64,000 bases of DNA from Levilactobacillus brevis (lineage in GTDB: Bacteria; Bacillota; Bacilli; Lactobacillales; Lactobacillaceae): the NCBI GenBank assembly GCA_021383565.1, contig CP079699.1:2108001-2172000 (forward strand), written 5' to 3'. Below are positions 52,777-61,387 of the stretch, in pieces. A program made the translations under genes and the position numbers. Position 1 is the stretch's first letter. Each line of letters begins with the position of its first letter. Below the pieces are notes generated by a model. That model was not told the DNA's origin, searched no databases, and was given only the letters and a program-made list of their open reading frames with translations.

Positions 52777-53330
52777 GGGATTGGTGTTAGGTAGATTTGT
52801 GGTTGTTGGGACGTATGTAGAGGTAAGCCAGATTCTTCTGCTTAGAAAACTGAGTGTGCTCCGTTGATGGTTAGACTGGTTTAGAGCGTTAGATTTGCTC
52901 TTGTAGTTTATGTTACGGAGATTTGCGGCCTCTGAAACGCGTTCCCTCGGGCAGCCCCCTGCGCTTGCCCCCGATAAGCACCGGCGTTTGGCTGTTGCTA
53001 GTCACCCTCGTCCGACCCGTTTGATTGGTTCTTCGCGGGGATGATCCAGAAACTTGCGGCCTTTGAAACGCGTTATGCAAGCCAGATTCTTCCGCTTAGA
53101 AAAATAAGGAACTCCTGCCCGGCGTAGTTGCTAGTGGTTAGACTGGTTTAGAGCGTTAGGTTTGCTCTCGTAGTTTATGTTACGGAGATTTGCGGCCTTT
53201 GAAACGTGCTCCGTAAGCCAGATTCTTCCGCTTAGACAAATAAGCCGCTCCTGTCCGGCATAGCCGAACAGAAGCCCCTTATTTCCCTAATGCTCAGAAT
53301 CTAAGCGGCTTACTCCGCACTCTTATACAA
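52777..53330. repeat. Noncoding repeat field (two interleaved repeat units)
   Basis: Unit 1 (49 bp, begins AAGCCAGATTCTTC) at 52825 (partial, about 25 bp), 53079-53127 and 53215-53263. Unit 2 (72 bp, begins TGGTTAGACTGGTTTAGAGC) at 52868-52939 and 53135-53206 with three mismatches, plus a 17-bp piece at 53054-53070. The third unit 1 forms a long nested hairpin with 53278-53313. No open frame is supported. The nature is unknown. Confidence 0.8.
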
Positions 53331-53362
53331 AAAAGCAGTCCCGCGTTCTACTCGGGACTGCT
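53331..53362 (-). terminator. MFS exporter terminator
   Basis: Minus-strand perfect 10-bp stem AGCAGTCCCG/CGGGACTGCT followed by T6. Confidence 0.92.
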
Positions 53363-53430
53363 GTGGTAAGGTGCGGCGACCTTCGGAATGCTTACGCACC
53401 GATCGCTTTCCCTTACCTTGGTTTGGCACC
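53363..53430 (-). ncRNA. Structured element before the terminator (unassigned)
   Basis: Nested stems GGTAAG/CTTACC and GTGCG/CGCAC, plus a short TGG/CCA pair, lie between the stop codon of the MFS gene and its terminator. It could be a 3' UTR structure or a small RNA of about 130 nt ending at that terminator. It matches no riboswitch that I recognise. Confidence 0.35.
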
Positions 53431-53462
53431 ATCAGCTAGTATCGCACGGGGCCGGTGGGAAG

Positions 53463-54842
53463 TCAACCTTCTTGGACGCCGCGGACTGTCATTAATTTGA
53501 TGGACACGCCGAGCGCAATAATCAGAAAGGCCAGGCACATGGCAAATCCCGCTTGAATCCCCATCTGAGGAGCGTTGGGGTGGGACGTGAAAAACTTTGT
53601 CGCAAGGTTAATCGTCGCGATAATAATTGCCGTTCCAAATGACCCGGAAATTTGCCGCAACGTGTTGAACGTCGCCACGCCATCGGCCACGAGCCGGTTG
53701 GGCAAGTGCGTCAGGGCGTGCGTTTGAATCGGAATCAGGATTAACACCAATCCCAGTTGGCGGATAGTCTGCCCCACCGTCAACATGATCACCGAAGCAT
53801 TAACGTCGATAAAGGCTTGCATGAAGGTCCCGAAACAGTCAATCAACAGCCCCGTGGTGACAATCACACGGACGGGGTAGCGGTCATACAGCCGACCACT
53901 GATGGGCGACATGACCCCCGTGAGGCATGCCCCTGGCAGTAGCGCAATTCCCGAGATAATGGGGCTCTGGTGCATGATGGACTGAATCAATAGCGGCAAT
54001 AGAATGGTGTTGCCGTACATGGTCGCCACGATCAGCGCATTGAGGCTGGTAGCGGTGGTGAACTGCCCGCTCTTAAAAATCTTGGGGTTAATCAGCGGGT
54101 TGGCACTATGTAGTTGTTGCCGAATGAATGCGGTGGTAAGCACGATCCCAATCAGGAAAGGTACCACGACAAACGGTGAGGTCAGCGCGTACTGGCCGAC
54201 ATTTGAGAAACTCCACAGCAGGCCGAGGGACCCGAAGCTCACTAGAAACAAACCGAGACGGTCCAGCGTTGGCGATTCGTTCGTCGGGACGCTGGGTAAC
54301 CGGTAATAGGCCAGAATCAGGTCGATCAGGATGAACGGCGCCACCAGAATAAACAGGTAGCGCCACGAGAAGTAAGTCAAAATGACCCCGGACAACGTGG
54401 GCCCAATAATGGGAGAAAAGTTGAAGGCAAGGCCGACAATTCCCATGACGGCCCCCTTCTTAGTGGGCGCGGCGTACCGAATGGCGAGGATATTGACCAG
54501 CGGCATCATGACACCGGAACCGGTGGCTTGAATCATGCGGCCGAGGATCAGCACCCAGAAACTCTGCGCCACACTGCCCAGGAGGGTCCCGGCCAGAAAG
54601 ATGGCGGTAAACAGGATAAATAGCCGGCGAAACGTGAATTTCTTAATCAAATAGGCACTCACGGGAATCATCATCGCGCTGACCAGCATGTAGCCGTTGC
54701 TGATCCACTGCACGGTCGATGAGTTGACGTGAAAGACGGTCATGAACGTTGGTAACGCAACGTTCATCAGGGTGGAACACAGGATACCGAAGAAAGTGCC
54801 AAGTACCATGATAAATAACGATTGCTTGATTTGCTTGGACAT
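53463..54842 (-). CDS. EmrB/QacA-type MFS drug exporter (DHA2)
   Basis: 459 residues with 12-14 predicted membrane helices. The family segments MNVALPTFMTVFHVNSSTVQWISNGYML-like (first loop), LGRMIQATGSGVMMPLVN and GPTLSGVIL (antiporter motif C) are present. It uses the proton gradient to expel drugs or toxic metabolites. AGAAGG lies before the ATG. It stands alone, convergent with the repeat field, and ends in a strong terminator. Confidence 0.9.
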   Translation of the reverse strand: MSKQIKQSLFIMVLGTFFGILCSTLMNVALPTFMTVFHVNSSTVQWISNGYMLVSAMMIPVSAYLIKKFTFRRLFILFTAIFLAGTLLGSVAQSFWVLILGRMIQATGSGVMMPLVNILAIRYAAPTKKGAVMGIVGLAFNFSPIIGPTLSGVILTYFSWRYLFILVAPFILIDLILAYYRLPSVPTNESPTLDRLGLFLVSFGSLGLLWSFSNVGQYALTSPFVVVPFLIGIVLTTAFIRQQLHSANPLINPKIFKSGQFTTATSLNALIVATMYGNTILLPLLIQSIMHQSPIISGIALLPGACLTGVMSPISGRLYDRYPVRVIVTTGLLIDCFGTFMQAFIDVNASVIMLTVGQTIRQLGLVLILIPIQTHALTHLPNRLVADGVATFNTLRQISGSFGTAIIIATINLATKFFTSHPNAPQMGIQAGFAMCLAFLIIALGVSIKLMTVRGVQEG

Positions 54843-55033
54843 TGAATGGCCTTCTCTTCTCTATTAAATTGCACAACTTCTCCAATCATACTGATAATTG
54901 AAAAGTTAGTCAATCGGTCTAGGCAACCGATGAAACGCGAATCACCGGCCAATTCGCCATTGGCCGATACGTCGAGGCGTTAGTGGTCAAATTAGTCACT
55001 TATTCATACCAGTTACGCTTTTGTGAAATATAT

Positions 55034-55047
55034 TGTAAGCGTTTATA
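55034..55047. promoter_or_regulatory. cre-like site with palindrome upstream of ribokinase
   Basis: TGTAAGCGTTTATA resembles cre and is part of a perfect 14-bp palindrome CGTTTATATAAACG (55039-55052), which might instead bind a LacI-type ribose regulator. Confidence 0.45.
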
Positions 55048-55093
55048 TAAACGGTGAATTGTGTTAATTTAGAAAGTAAAGAGGTGTCCAGGT

Positions 55094-56017
<924 letters not shown>

Positions 56018-56029
56018 AGTTAAGTAAGG

Positions 56030-56065
56030 GTTGTCCGATCAGCAATTGATTGGGCGCCTTTTTAA
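56030..56065 (+). terminator. rbsK terminator
   Basis: Imperfect stem with core CCGATCA/TGATTGG and a T5 tail. Confidence 0.65.
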
Positions 56066-56170
56066 TATCAGCCGACCGTCAGTCTGAGCAGATTGATTGC
56101 GCCCGCGTACAGGCGTCCGTATACTTAAGGATAATCATTGTTAAGCCGAAGCCAAAGGAGGCAGTTTACC

Positions 56171-56425
56171 ATGAAGAATCTACTACTCGGTGTCAGTCTG
56201 GCGGCCAATGTGGCGCTGGCCTACTTGGTGGTCGCCGATCGTGATCAATTCAAGGCCCTACAGTCCCGCGCGGATAGTGCGGTGGACCAGGTGGCAGGTA
56301 AGGCCCAGCAGTTAAAGGGGTCTCTGACCGGAGACCTCGGTGATAAGGTCAAGGGCAACCTGCGTGAGGGCCGTGGTGATGTAAAAGAAGTTATCAATGA
56401 CGTGAAGTCGGAGTTTAAAGCGTAA
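56171..56425 (+). CDS. Small CsbD-like stress protein with membrane anchor
   Basis: 84 residues from the ATG at 56171 (AAGGAGG upstream). One hydrophobic N-terminal segment (about 3-20) is followed by a charged helical tail with the Gly/Lys pattern of CsbD-type general-stress proteins (GKAQQLKGSLTGDLGDKVKG). The role is unknown. It has its own strong terminator and is probably monocistronic. Confidence 0.65.
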   Translation: MKNLLLGVSLAANVALAYLVVADRDQFKALQSRADSAVDQVAGKAQQLKGSLTGDLGDKVKGNLREGRGDVKEVINDVKSEFKA

Positions 56426-56434
56426 TTTAACAGT

Positions 56435-56471
56435 CAAACGGGTCGCGGGAAGTTTTCCCGCGGCCCGTTTG
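56435..56471 (+). terminator. Terminator of the CsbD-like gene
   Basis: Stem AAACGGGTCGCGGGAA/TTCCCGCGGCCCGTTT with a 3-nt loop. Confidence 0.85.
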
Positions 56472-56535
56472 TGCGCTGTGTGGCCGTTGATGAGTTTTTA
56501 AGTATTAACTGATTTTAATAATCAATTATTAATAA

Positions 56536-57726
56536 TTAGCCCACGTTGATGTTGGTGAAGTTATAGAGGTGCCAACCGTCCGTTAGATGCGGATTGTTGC
56601 GGGCTTTATTTGGTGGTACGCCCACGAAGCGTTTGAACTCGCGGGTCAGGTGGGCCTGGTCGGCAAAGTTTAGGATGGCTGCGATTTCCGAGAGCGGCAG
56701 GTTGGTCGTCTGGAGAATTTCAATCGCCCGGTTAATCTTGACGAGAATCTTGAACCGAGAGATCGTGACGCCGACCTCGCTGTGAAATAATGCAGATAGA
56801 TAGTGGGGAGAAATTCCCAGCTGATTGGCGAGTTGGCCCATGGTGACGTTGGTTTCGGGACCGTTCATGATGATCTGATAGGCCCGCCGTACCGGAGCGG
56901 ATAGATGGACGGCCTTGAGTTGGTGGACCCGTTGCGCCATGTCTTTGATCATGGTTTCAATGCCACTCATCACGTCGTCGTAGGTAGTCAACGTCTCCAG
57001 CGTCCGCACGTAATGGTCGTTGAGTGAATAGGCCTGATCAAAATCCATGCCGGCATGAATGGCCGCGCGCAGGGTCACCGACGTGCTGATGATGCCCCAA
57101 TTCTTGATGTTTCGCAGATTACTGCCGTCCGCGAGAATTCCGATACGCCCAGAGTTCACCAGGCCGATGAAGGCGTCGTGAACCATCGAGGGTTTGCCCA
57201 ACTCGACGGCTGTCTTCAACGCTTTTTCATAGGCGTAGCTGACGTGCGCACCCTCGTCCTCGAAGTTCACTAGAATCAGCTTGTCGTTGAACTGATTGGA
57301 GGGGATGGCCTGGTCAAAGGCGGTGGTGATGGCAGCCTCGCTCAGTGGGAGTCGCAGCAATTGCGCCAACACCAGAATCTGGTCAATGCACTGCTGCCGC
57401 GGAATCGAATAGGTACTCAGCACCTGCGGCAGATAAATGGTACGGGCGTCCGTACTGCTGGGCCGCCGACTGGTCACATCGGTGAGAAGGATGGGGCCCA
57501 AGATATAGGTGTGCTCGTCCTGAATCAGGCAGACGGAGAAGAGATTCTGACTGTGGCGAAAGACGGTGATGGCGGTCTCCCGATTGGGGATTTCATGGAA
57601 GATAGCGGTATAGGCGGCCGCCAGTAGTTTACCCTGCTTAAAGACGACTTCGGGGCGATGCTGAAAGGTCTTGAAGATGACGGCCGGCGCATTGATGGCC
57701 GCCAGATAACGGGTTACTAGACTCAC
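56536..57726 (-). CDS. AraC-family transcriptional regulator (large)
   Basis: 396 residues, GTG start with GAGGGGG upstream. The C-terminal 100 residues hold the AraC double helix-turn-helix (VTMGQLANQLGISPHYLSAL; LPLSEIAAILNFADQAHLTR). The N-terminal 270 residues form an uncharacterised sensor region of the kind seen in YSIRK-like AraC regulators of lactobacilli. Its target is not obvious; neighbours are a CsbD-like gene and a DMT carrier. A cre-like site lies upstream. Confidence 0.88.
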   Translation of the reverse strand: MSLVTRYLAAINAPAVIFKTFQHRPEVVFKQGKLLAAAYTAIFHEIPNRETAITVFRHSQNLFSVCLIQDEHTYILGPILLTDVTSRRPSSTDARTIYLPQVLSTYSIPRQQCIDQILVLAQLLRLPLSEAAITTAFDQAIPSNQFNDKLILVNFEDEGAHVSYAYEKALKTAVELGKPSMVHDAFIGLVNSGRIGILADGSNLRNIKNWGIISTSVTLRAAIHAGMDFDQAYSLNDHYVRTLETLTTYDDVMSGIETMIKDMAQRVHQLKAVHLSAPVRRAYQIIMNGPETNVTMGQLANQLGISPHYLSALFHSEVGVTISRFKILVKINRAIEILQTTNLPLSEIAAILNFADQAHLTREFKRFVGVPPNKARNNPHLTDGWHLYNFTNINVG

Positions 57727-58054
57727 GAGAACCCCCTCACTTTCGTTAAATAAAATTCAAAAAGTAGATATTTATTCAAAGACTAAGCAGAAAAGTCCGA
57801 TTATGTAAGCGCTATATTAGTTATACCGTAGCTTGCGCAGAAATACCAGTGGGGGTTGCCTCGCGTATTGACTAGCCAGAGTTCAGATGGGGAACCTGCC
57901 CCCAACCGGTGTTGCCAAATTGGCTAGCCCAAGCGAGCCACCAAGGCCGCCGGGGTTACTTTACACCGGTCACGACAGTTTTACCCGATTATCTGCAGGC
58001 ATCCGCAGTTTAGGAGGCGTATAATGAAAGGGTGAAATTTATTGAACGGGGTGA
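57727..58054. other. Intergenic region with divergent promoters
   Basis: Holds a cre-like site TGTAAGCGCTATAT (57804-57817) near the AraC promoter and a TATAAT (about 58018-58024) that may drive the DMT gene. No other feature is seen. Confidence 0.4.
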
Positions 58055-58951
58055 ATGTTTTTGCGAAAGTTAGCACCATTCTTTGTGGCGTTGGGCGCGA
58101 TTAGTTTTGGCGTCCCGGCCACACTGATGAAGATTGCCCGGAGTGAGGGTGTGGTCAACGGACCGCTATTATTCTGGTCATTTCTAAGTGCCGTGGTGAT
58201 TCTCGGCGTGATTCACATTGCGCGGCGACGGTGGCTGCGGTATCAACATACGAATTGGAAGCAGATCTTGGCGGTGATGGCCGCCGGGACGGCCTCTGGT
58301 TTTACCAATACCTTCTATATTCAATCGTTGAAATTAATTCCGGTGGCGGCCGCCGCAGTCATGCTGATGCAGGCGGTCTGGTTGTCGGTCTTGCTGGGTA
58401 GCATTATTCACAAGCGGCGACCATCGCGGCTTCAGGTCATCAGCATTGTGCTGGTCCTGATTGGGACGGTGCTGGCGGCCGGACTCTTTCCGATTACGCA
58501 GTCGCTGTCGTTGTGGGGCCTGTTTCTGGCCTTTCTGGCGGCCTGCGCGTATGCCTGCACGATTCAGTTTACCGCGATGCTGGGGAACAACTTGGACCCG
58601 ATGAGTAAGACGTGGTTGCTGTGTGTGGGGGCTTTCCTGCTGATTTCGGTCGCTTGGGGACCACAGATTGTCTCGGCACCGGTGACGTTTGATACCGTTA
58701 AATGGGCGTTTTGGATTGCCATCTTCTCCATGGTCTTCCCGCTGGTGGCCTACTCAATCTTCATGCAGTACCTAGACCTCGGAATTGGGCCAATTCTGTC
58801 GTCACTGGAATTGCCCGCCTCCATCACGATTGCCTTTCTGGTCTTAGGCGAACGAGTGGATTGGCTTCAGGTTGTCGGCGTGCTCATCATCATTGGCGCC
58901 GTGATTCTCCCGAACGTGTGGGGGATGCAGCGTCAGAATCAATTACGCTAA
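58055..58951 (+). CDS. DMT-superfamily (EamA) transporter
   Basis: 298 residues with ten predicted membrane helices in two EamA repeats (about 5-135 and 150-290; the second has LGERVDWLQVVGVLIIIGAV). It is a small-molecule permease or exporter of unknown substrate. GGGGTGA precedes the ATG. It ends next to a parS-like site and a terminator. Confidence 0.88.
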   Translation: MFLRKLAPFFVALGAISFGVPATLMKIARSEGVVNGPLLFWSFLSAVVILGVIHIARRRWLRYQHTNWKQILAVMAAGTASGFTNTFYIQSLKLIPVAAAAVMLMQAVWLSVLLGSIIHKRRPSRLQVISIVLVLIGTVLAAGLFPITQSLSLWGLFLAFLAACAYACTIQFTAMLGNNLDPMSKTWLLCVGAFLLISVAWGPQIVSAPVTFDTVKWAFWIAIFSMVFPLVAYSIFMQYLDLGIGPILSSLELPASITIAFLVLGERVDWLQVVGVLIIIGAVILPNVWGMQRQNQLR

Positions 58952-58952
58952 T

Positions 58953-58968
58953 TGTTTCATGTGAAACA
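58953..58968. promoter_or_regulatory. parS-like site (TGTTTCATGTGAAACA)
   Basis: One mismatch to parS, two bases after the DMT stop codon and directly before the terminator. Confidence 0.55.
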
Positions 58969-58970
58969 AC

Positions 58971-59012
58971 AGAAGTCGCCCGCCGACATTGTCCGCGGTG
59001 CGGCTTCTTTTT
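58971..59012 (+). terminator. DMT gene terminator
   Basis: Stem AGAAGTCGCCCGC/GCGGTGCGGCTTCT (one mismatch) followed by T4. Confidence 0.82.
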
Positions 59013-59052
59013 GTGGTATTCTAGGTGCAACTAAAGTCAGGGGGATGAAAAA

Positions 59053-59649
59053 ATGACGACGATCACCGAAGAAACGCTATCATTAGATGCCGTAGCGGCA
59101 GGAAATCAATACGTGGATTGCGAGTTGACCTACTCCAATCAAGACATTCGGGTTGAAGAGGTGACTTTTGACAAATGTCGCTTCCAGCAGACAGATTTCA
59201 AGGGCAGTGAGTGGCTCGACTGTAACTTTCGGGGTTGTCAGTTTCTGAATTGCCAATTCCAGCAAAGCTATCTGTATCGTTGCGCGTTCAATGCTTGCCA
59301 GCTCTTGGGTAGCGACTTCACCGAAGCACGGCTAAAGGATATGACCATCGTCGACTCGCGAGCGGACTACGCCAACTTCGCCGAGGCCGTCCTCACCGGG
59401 GTGACGCTGATCGACACCCGGTTGCTAGAGGCAAGCTTTCAAGCGGTGACGGTTAAACGGTATCTGAACTTCAACCGCTGCGACTTGACCCGCGCCGATT
59501 TTACGGAAAGTCGACTAAAATTGGTCGATTTACGCAGTAGCCAGATTACGGCGCTCGCCTTTACCCCCGGACTGGTCCGGGGCTGTCAGATTGACCCCCT
59601 GCAGGCCGTGACCTTTGCGGCGGCGTTGGGGCTAGATATTCAGGATTAA
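59053..59649 (+). CDS. Pentapeptide-repeat protein
   Basis: 198 residues made largely of degenerate A(D/N)LXX pentapeptides (CNFRGCQFLNCQFQQSYLYR; CDLTRADFTESRLKLVDLRS) that would fold as a right-handed quadrilateral beta helix. Relatives such as Qnr and McbG mimic DNA and protect gyrase, but most members have no known role. GGGGGATG lies before the ATG. An IS3-family element sits inside its terminator. Confidence 0.85.
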   Translation: MTTITEETLSLDAVAAGNQYVDCELTYSNQDIRVEEVTFDKCRFQQTDFKGSEWLDCNFRGCQFLNCQFQQSYLYRCAFNACQLLGSDFTEARLKDMTIVDSRADYANFAEAVLTGVTLIDTRLLEASFQAVTVKRYLNFNRCDLTRADFTESRLKLVDLRSSQITALAFTPGLVRGCQIDPLQAVTFAAALGLDIQD

Positions 59650-59654
59650 AAAAG

Positions 59655-59682
59655 TGAGTAGCGGCTGCGTACTGAAGTGAAC
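59655..59682 (+). terminator. Left half of a terminator split by the IS3-family element
   Basis: AAAAGTGAGTA here pairs with TACTCACTTTT at 61113-61123. Without the element the two halves form one hairpin whose loop is the insertion site. Confidence 0.75.
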
Positions 59683-59703
59683 CCCATAAATTGGAGTGAA
59701 TTT

Positions 59704-60579
59704 CTAAGCTACTAATTGGCTGGCATGTTCCCGGTATTTTACCGGGGACATGCCGGCCAATTTTGTTTTTATCCGGTGGTAATTGTAATAATCTACGTAT
59801 TCGGTTATTGCTGCCGCAAGCTCTTGATAACTGCTATAACTGTGATTATGAACAGTCTCTACCTTAAGAATGTGGAAAATACTCTCTGCTACGGCGTTAT
59901 CAAGGCATGTGGCCTTGCGGCTCATGCTTTGAAAGACTCGAGCTTCTTTGAGAATATTGATATATCGACAGTTCTGGTACTGGAATCCTTGATCCGAGTG
60001 AATAGTCATTCGATAAGGCACTTTGGGTCTTCTTACTGTAAGGCGTTCTAAGGGATCAGTGACGAATTTAACTGTTGGATGCTGACTAATTGCCCACTCA
60101 AGAATTTCTCCGTTATAAAGATCAATGTAGGCAGTGAAGTATGCACGTTCATTGACGGTCTGATGACCCCAACGCACTTCGGTGACATCAGTCACGATTT
60201 TTTGAAAAGGGCGATTGGTCTTAAAGTTGCGATTTAGACGGTTTCTAGCGATTTTACCGACAGTACCTTTATACGAGTTGTACTTCTTTGTTTGCCGTTT
60301 AAAGGCAGTGCACAATAAATTATTTTCGCGCATGATTCTCAAAACCGCCTTATGATTGACCAGTATGCCTTTATTCCTAAGTGCTAAGGTTACAGTGCGA
60401 TAACCATAGTCTGGATTGTTTTGTCGAATCTTTTTGACCTCTTCAACTAACGTTGAAGAGGTGTTTTGATACTTACGATGACAAGCATCATGATAGCTAC
60501 TGCTCGACATCTTGGCCGCTTTCAATACCACAACTAATTTGACGTTGAATTTACACCTTAGCTCAGTGATTAGCTGGGC
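59704..60579 (-). CDS. IS150-like transposase OrfB (DDE integrase, frameshift product)
   Basis: The catalytic half with an HTH_21-like segment and the rve DDE core (VTDVTEVRWG, TIHSDQGFQYQN, catalytic Glu in CLDNAVAESIFHILKVE). An ATG-initiated frame begins at 60531, but the same frame continues upstream as AQLITELRCKFNVKLVVVLK to 60579, where a -1 slip on the AAAAAG run of OrfA would join it. The product is expected to be an OrfAB fusion. Confidence 0.93.
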   Translation of the reverse strand, partial: AQLITELRCKFNVKLVVVLKAAKMSSSSYHDACHRKYQNTSSTLVEEVKKIRQNNPDYGYRTVTLALRNKGILVNHKAVLRIMRENNLLCTAFKRQTKKYNSYKGTVGKIARNRLNRNFKTNRPFQKIVTDVTEVRWGHQTVNERAYFTAYIDLYNGEILEWAISQHPTVKFVTDPLERLTVRRPKVPYRMTIHSDQGFQYQNCRYINILKEARVFQSMSRKATCLDNAVAESIFHILKVETVHNHSYSSYQELAAAITEYVDYYNYHRIKTKLAGMSPVKYREHASQLVA

Positions 60580-61097
60580 TTTTTCTTGGTTTGAGATTTT
60601 TTCTGTGCTAAGGCTTCGAGTTTTTCCAAGTAGGCTACCCGAATGCGTAAAATTTCATTCTCTTCTTGAAGTTGTTTGAGTGTTTTAGAATCCTTTGATT
60701 TGCCTGTCACTTTTAAAGACCGTCCTTTGAATGGCTTCAAACGTCCCTCAATCAGCTTTCGCTCCCAATCCCATATTGTAACTGGGTTCTTTAGGCGGAA
60801 GTGGCTTGCTGTAGCTGGATATGAGGCATGATGAGTCTGTCGCCATTTGATGACTTTAATTTTAAAGGAATAGTCGTAAAAAGTCTTCTCTGAATGGTTC
60901 TCCAAGCCCGGAATACCAAACAATTTAAAATTGGCTAACCATTGATAAATGGTCGCGGAGCCTTTGATCCCATACTCTTGCATTAATTTCTGTGGCGATT
61001 TTCCTTGAAGATATTTAGTTAAGACTTGTTGTTTTATTTTAGCTGAAAACATAGTAAAACCCCTCGAGTTGGATTTACTCCAATTCGAGGGGTTCAC
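60570..61097 (-). CDS. IS150-like transposase OrfA
   Basis: 175 residues with a helix-turn-helix (YLQGKSPQKLMQEYGIKGSA; ATASHFRLKNPVTIWDWERK) that binds the inverted repeats and a C-terminal leucine-zipper-like coil (TLKQLQEENEILRIRVAYLE). It ends KKSQTKKKPS over an A-rich slippery stretch (AAGAAAAAG, 60579-60587) where -1 frameshifting yields OrfAB. The first in-frame ATG lies a little further in (about 61052). Confidence 0.92.
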   Translation of the reverse strand: MNPSNWSKSNSRGFTMFSAKIKQQVLTKYLQGKSPQKLMQEYGIKGSATIYQWLANFKLFGIPGLENHSEKTFYDYSFKIKVIKWRQTHHASYPATASHFRLKNPVTIWDWERKLIEGRLKPFKGRSLKVTGKSKDSKTLKQLQEENEILRIRVAYLEKLEALAQKKSQTKKKPS

Positions 61098-61115
61098 TTC
61101 AGTACAGGTCGTTAC

Positions 61116-61259
61116 TCACTTTTGGTTCGCGATGACGGTTACCGGGGTAGGTTCGAGGGTCGTGGCTTCCGCGCGGGTGCTCCAGTGGCTCAGACAGATG
61201 CTGGCGGTGGCCCCGAGGATAATGATGGCGAGGATGATTTTGATGACTTTTTCGTTGAT
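61116..61259 (-). CDS. Small single-span membrane protein with apparent AUC start
   Basis: 47 residues: NEKVIKIILAIIILGATASI gives one transmembrane helix after a short charged head, then a Thr/Glu/Pro tail. AAGGAGG at 61268-61274 lies eight bases before ATC 61259, where an ATG would be expected. The only other candidate, TTG at 61313, reads through the site and has AAAGGA only a base or so away. Function unknown. Its last codons overlap the terminator stem that the IS entered. Confidence 0.5.
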   Translation of the reverse strand: MNEKVIKIILAIIILGATASICLSHWSTRAEATTLEPTPVTVIANQK

Positions 61260-61351
61260 GGTAAGGGCCTCCTTGGTTGGGTCGAGGATAACAGGTTTGA
61301 TGGGCGAGGGCAAGTCCTTTGCGAAGATGCTTACCCGACAGAGGGCTAGTT

Positions 61352-61385
61352 AAAAAGGATTGCCCAAATATGAGCAATCCTTTTT
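61352..61385. terminator. Bidirectional terminator
   Basis: Stem AAAAAGGATTGC/GCAATCCTTTTT between the secreted protein gene and the small membrane protein gene. Confidence 0.85.
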
Positions 61386-61387
61386 AG

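Larger units (their letters stand above)
59683..61101 (-). mobile_element. IS3-family (IS150-like) insertion sequence
   Basis: 1419 bp with inverted repeats beginning TGAAGTGAACCCC at both ends and matching over about 26 bp (left AATTGGAGTGAA, right AATTGGAGTAAA after three differing bases). A 4-bp target duplication GTAC flanks it (59679-59682 and 61102-61105). Two overlapping transposase frames run on the minus strand. It appears intact. Confidence 0.92.

Noticed and set aside
53363-53430. Known riboswitch or signal-recognition-particle RNA
   Set aside because: None of the conserved cores I know (SRP GNAR loop, THF, preQ1, SAM, fluoride, Mn) can be found in it.
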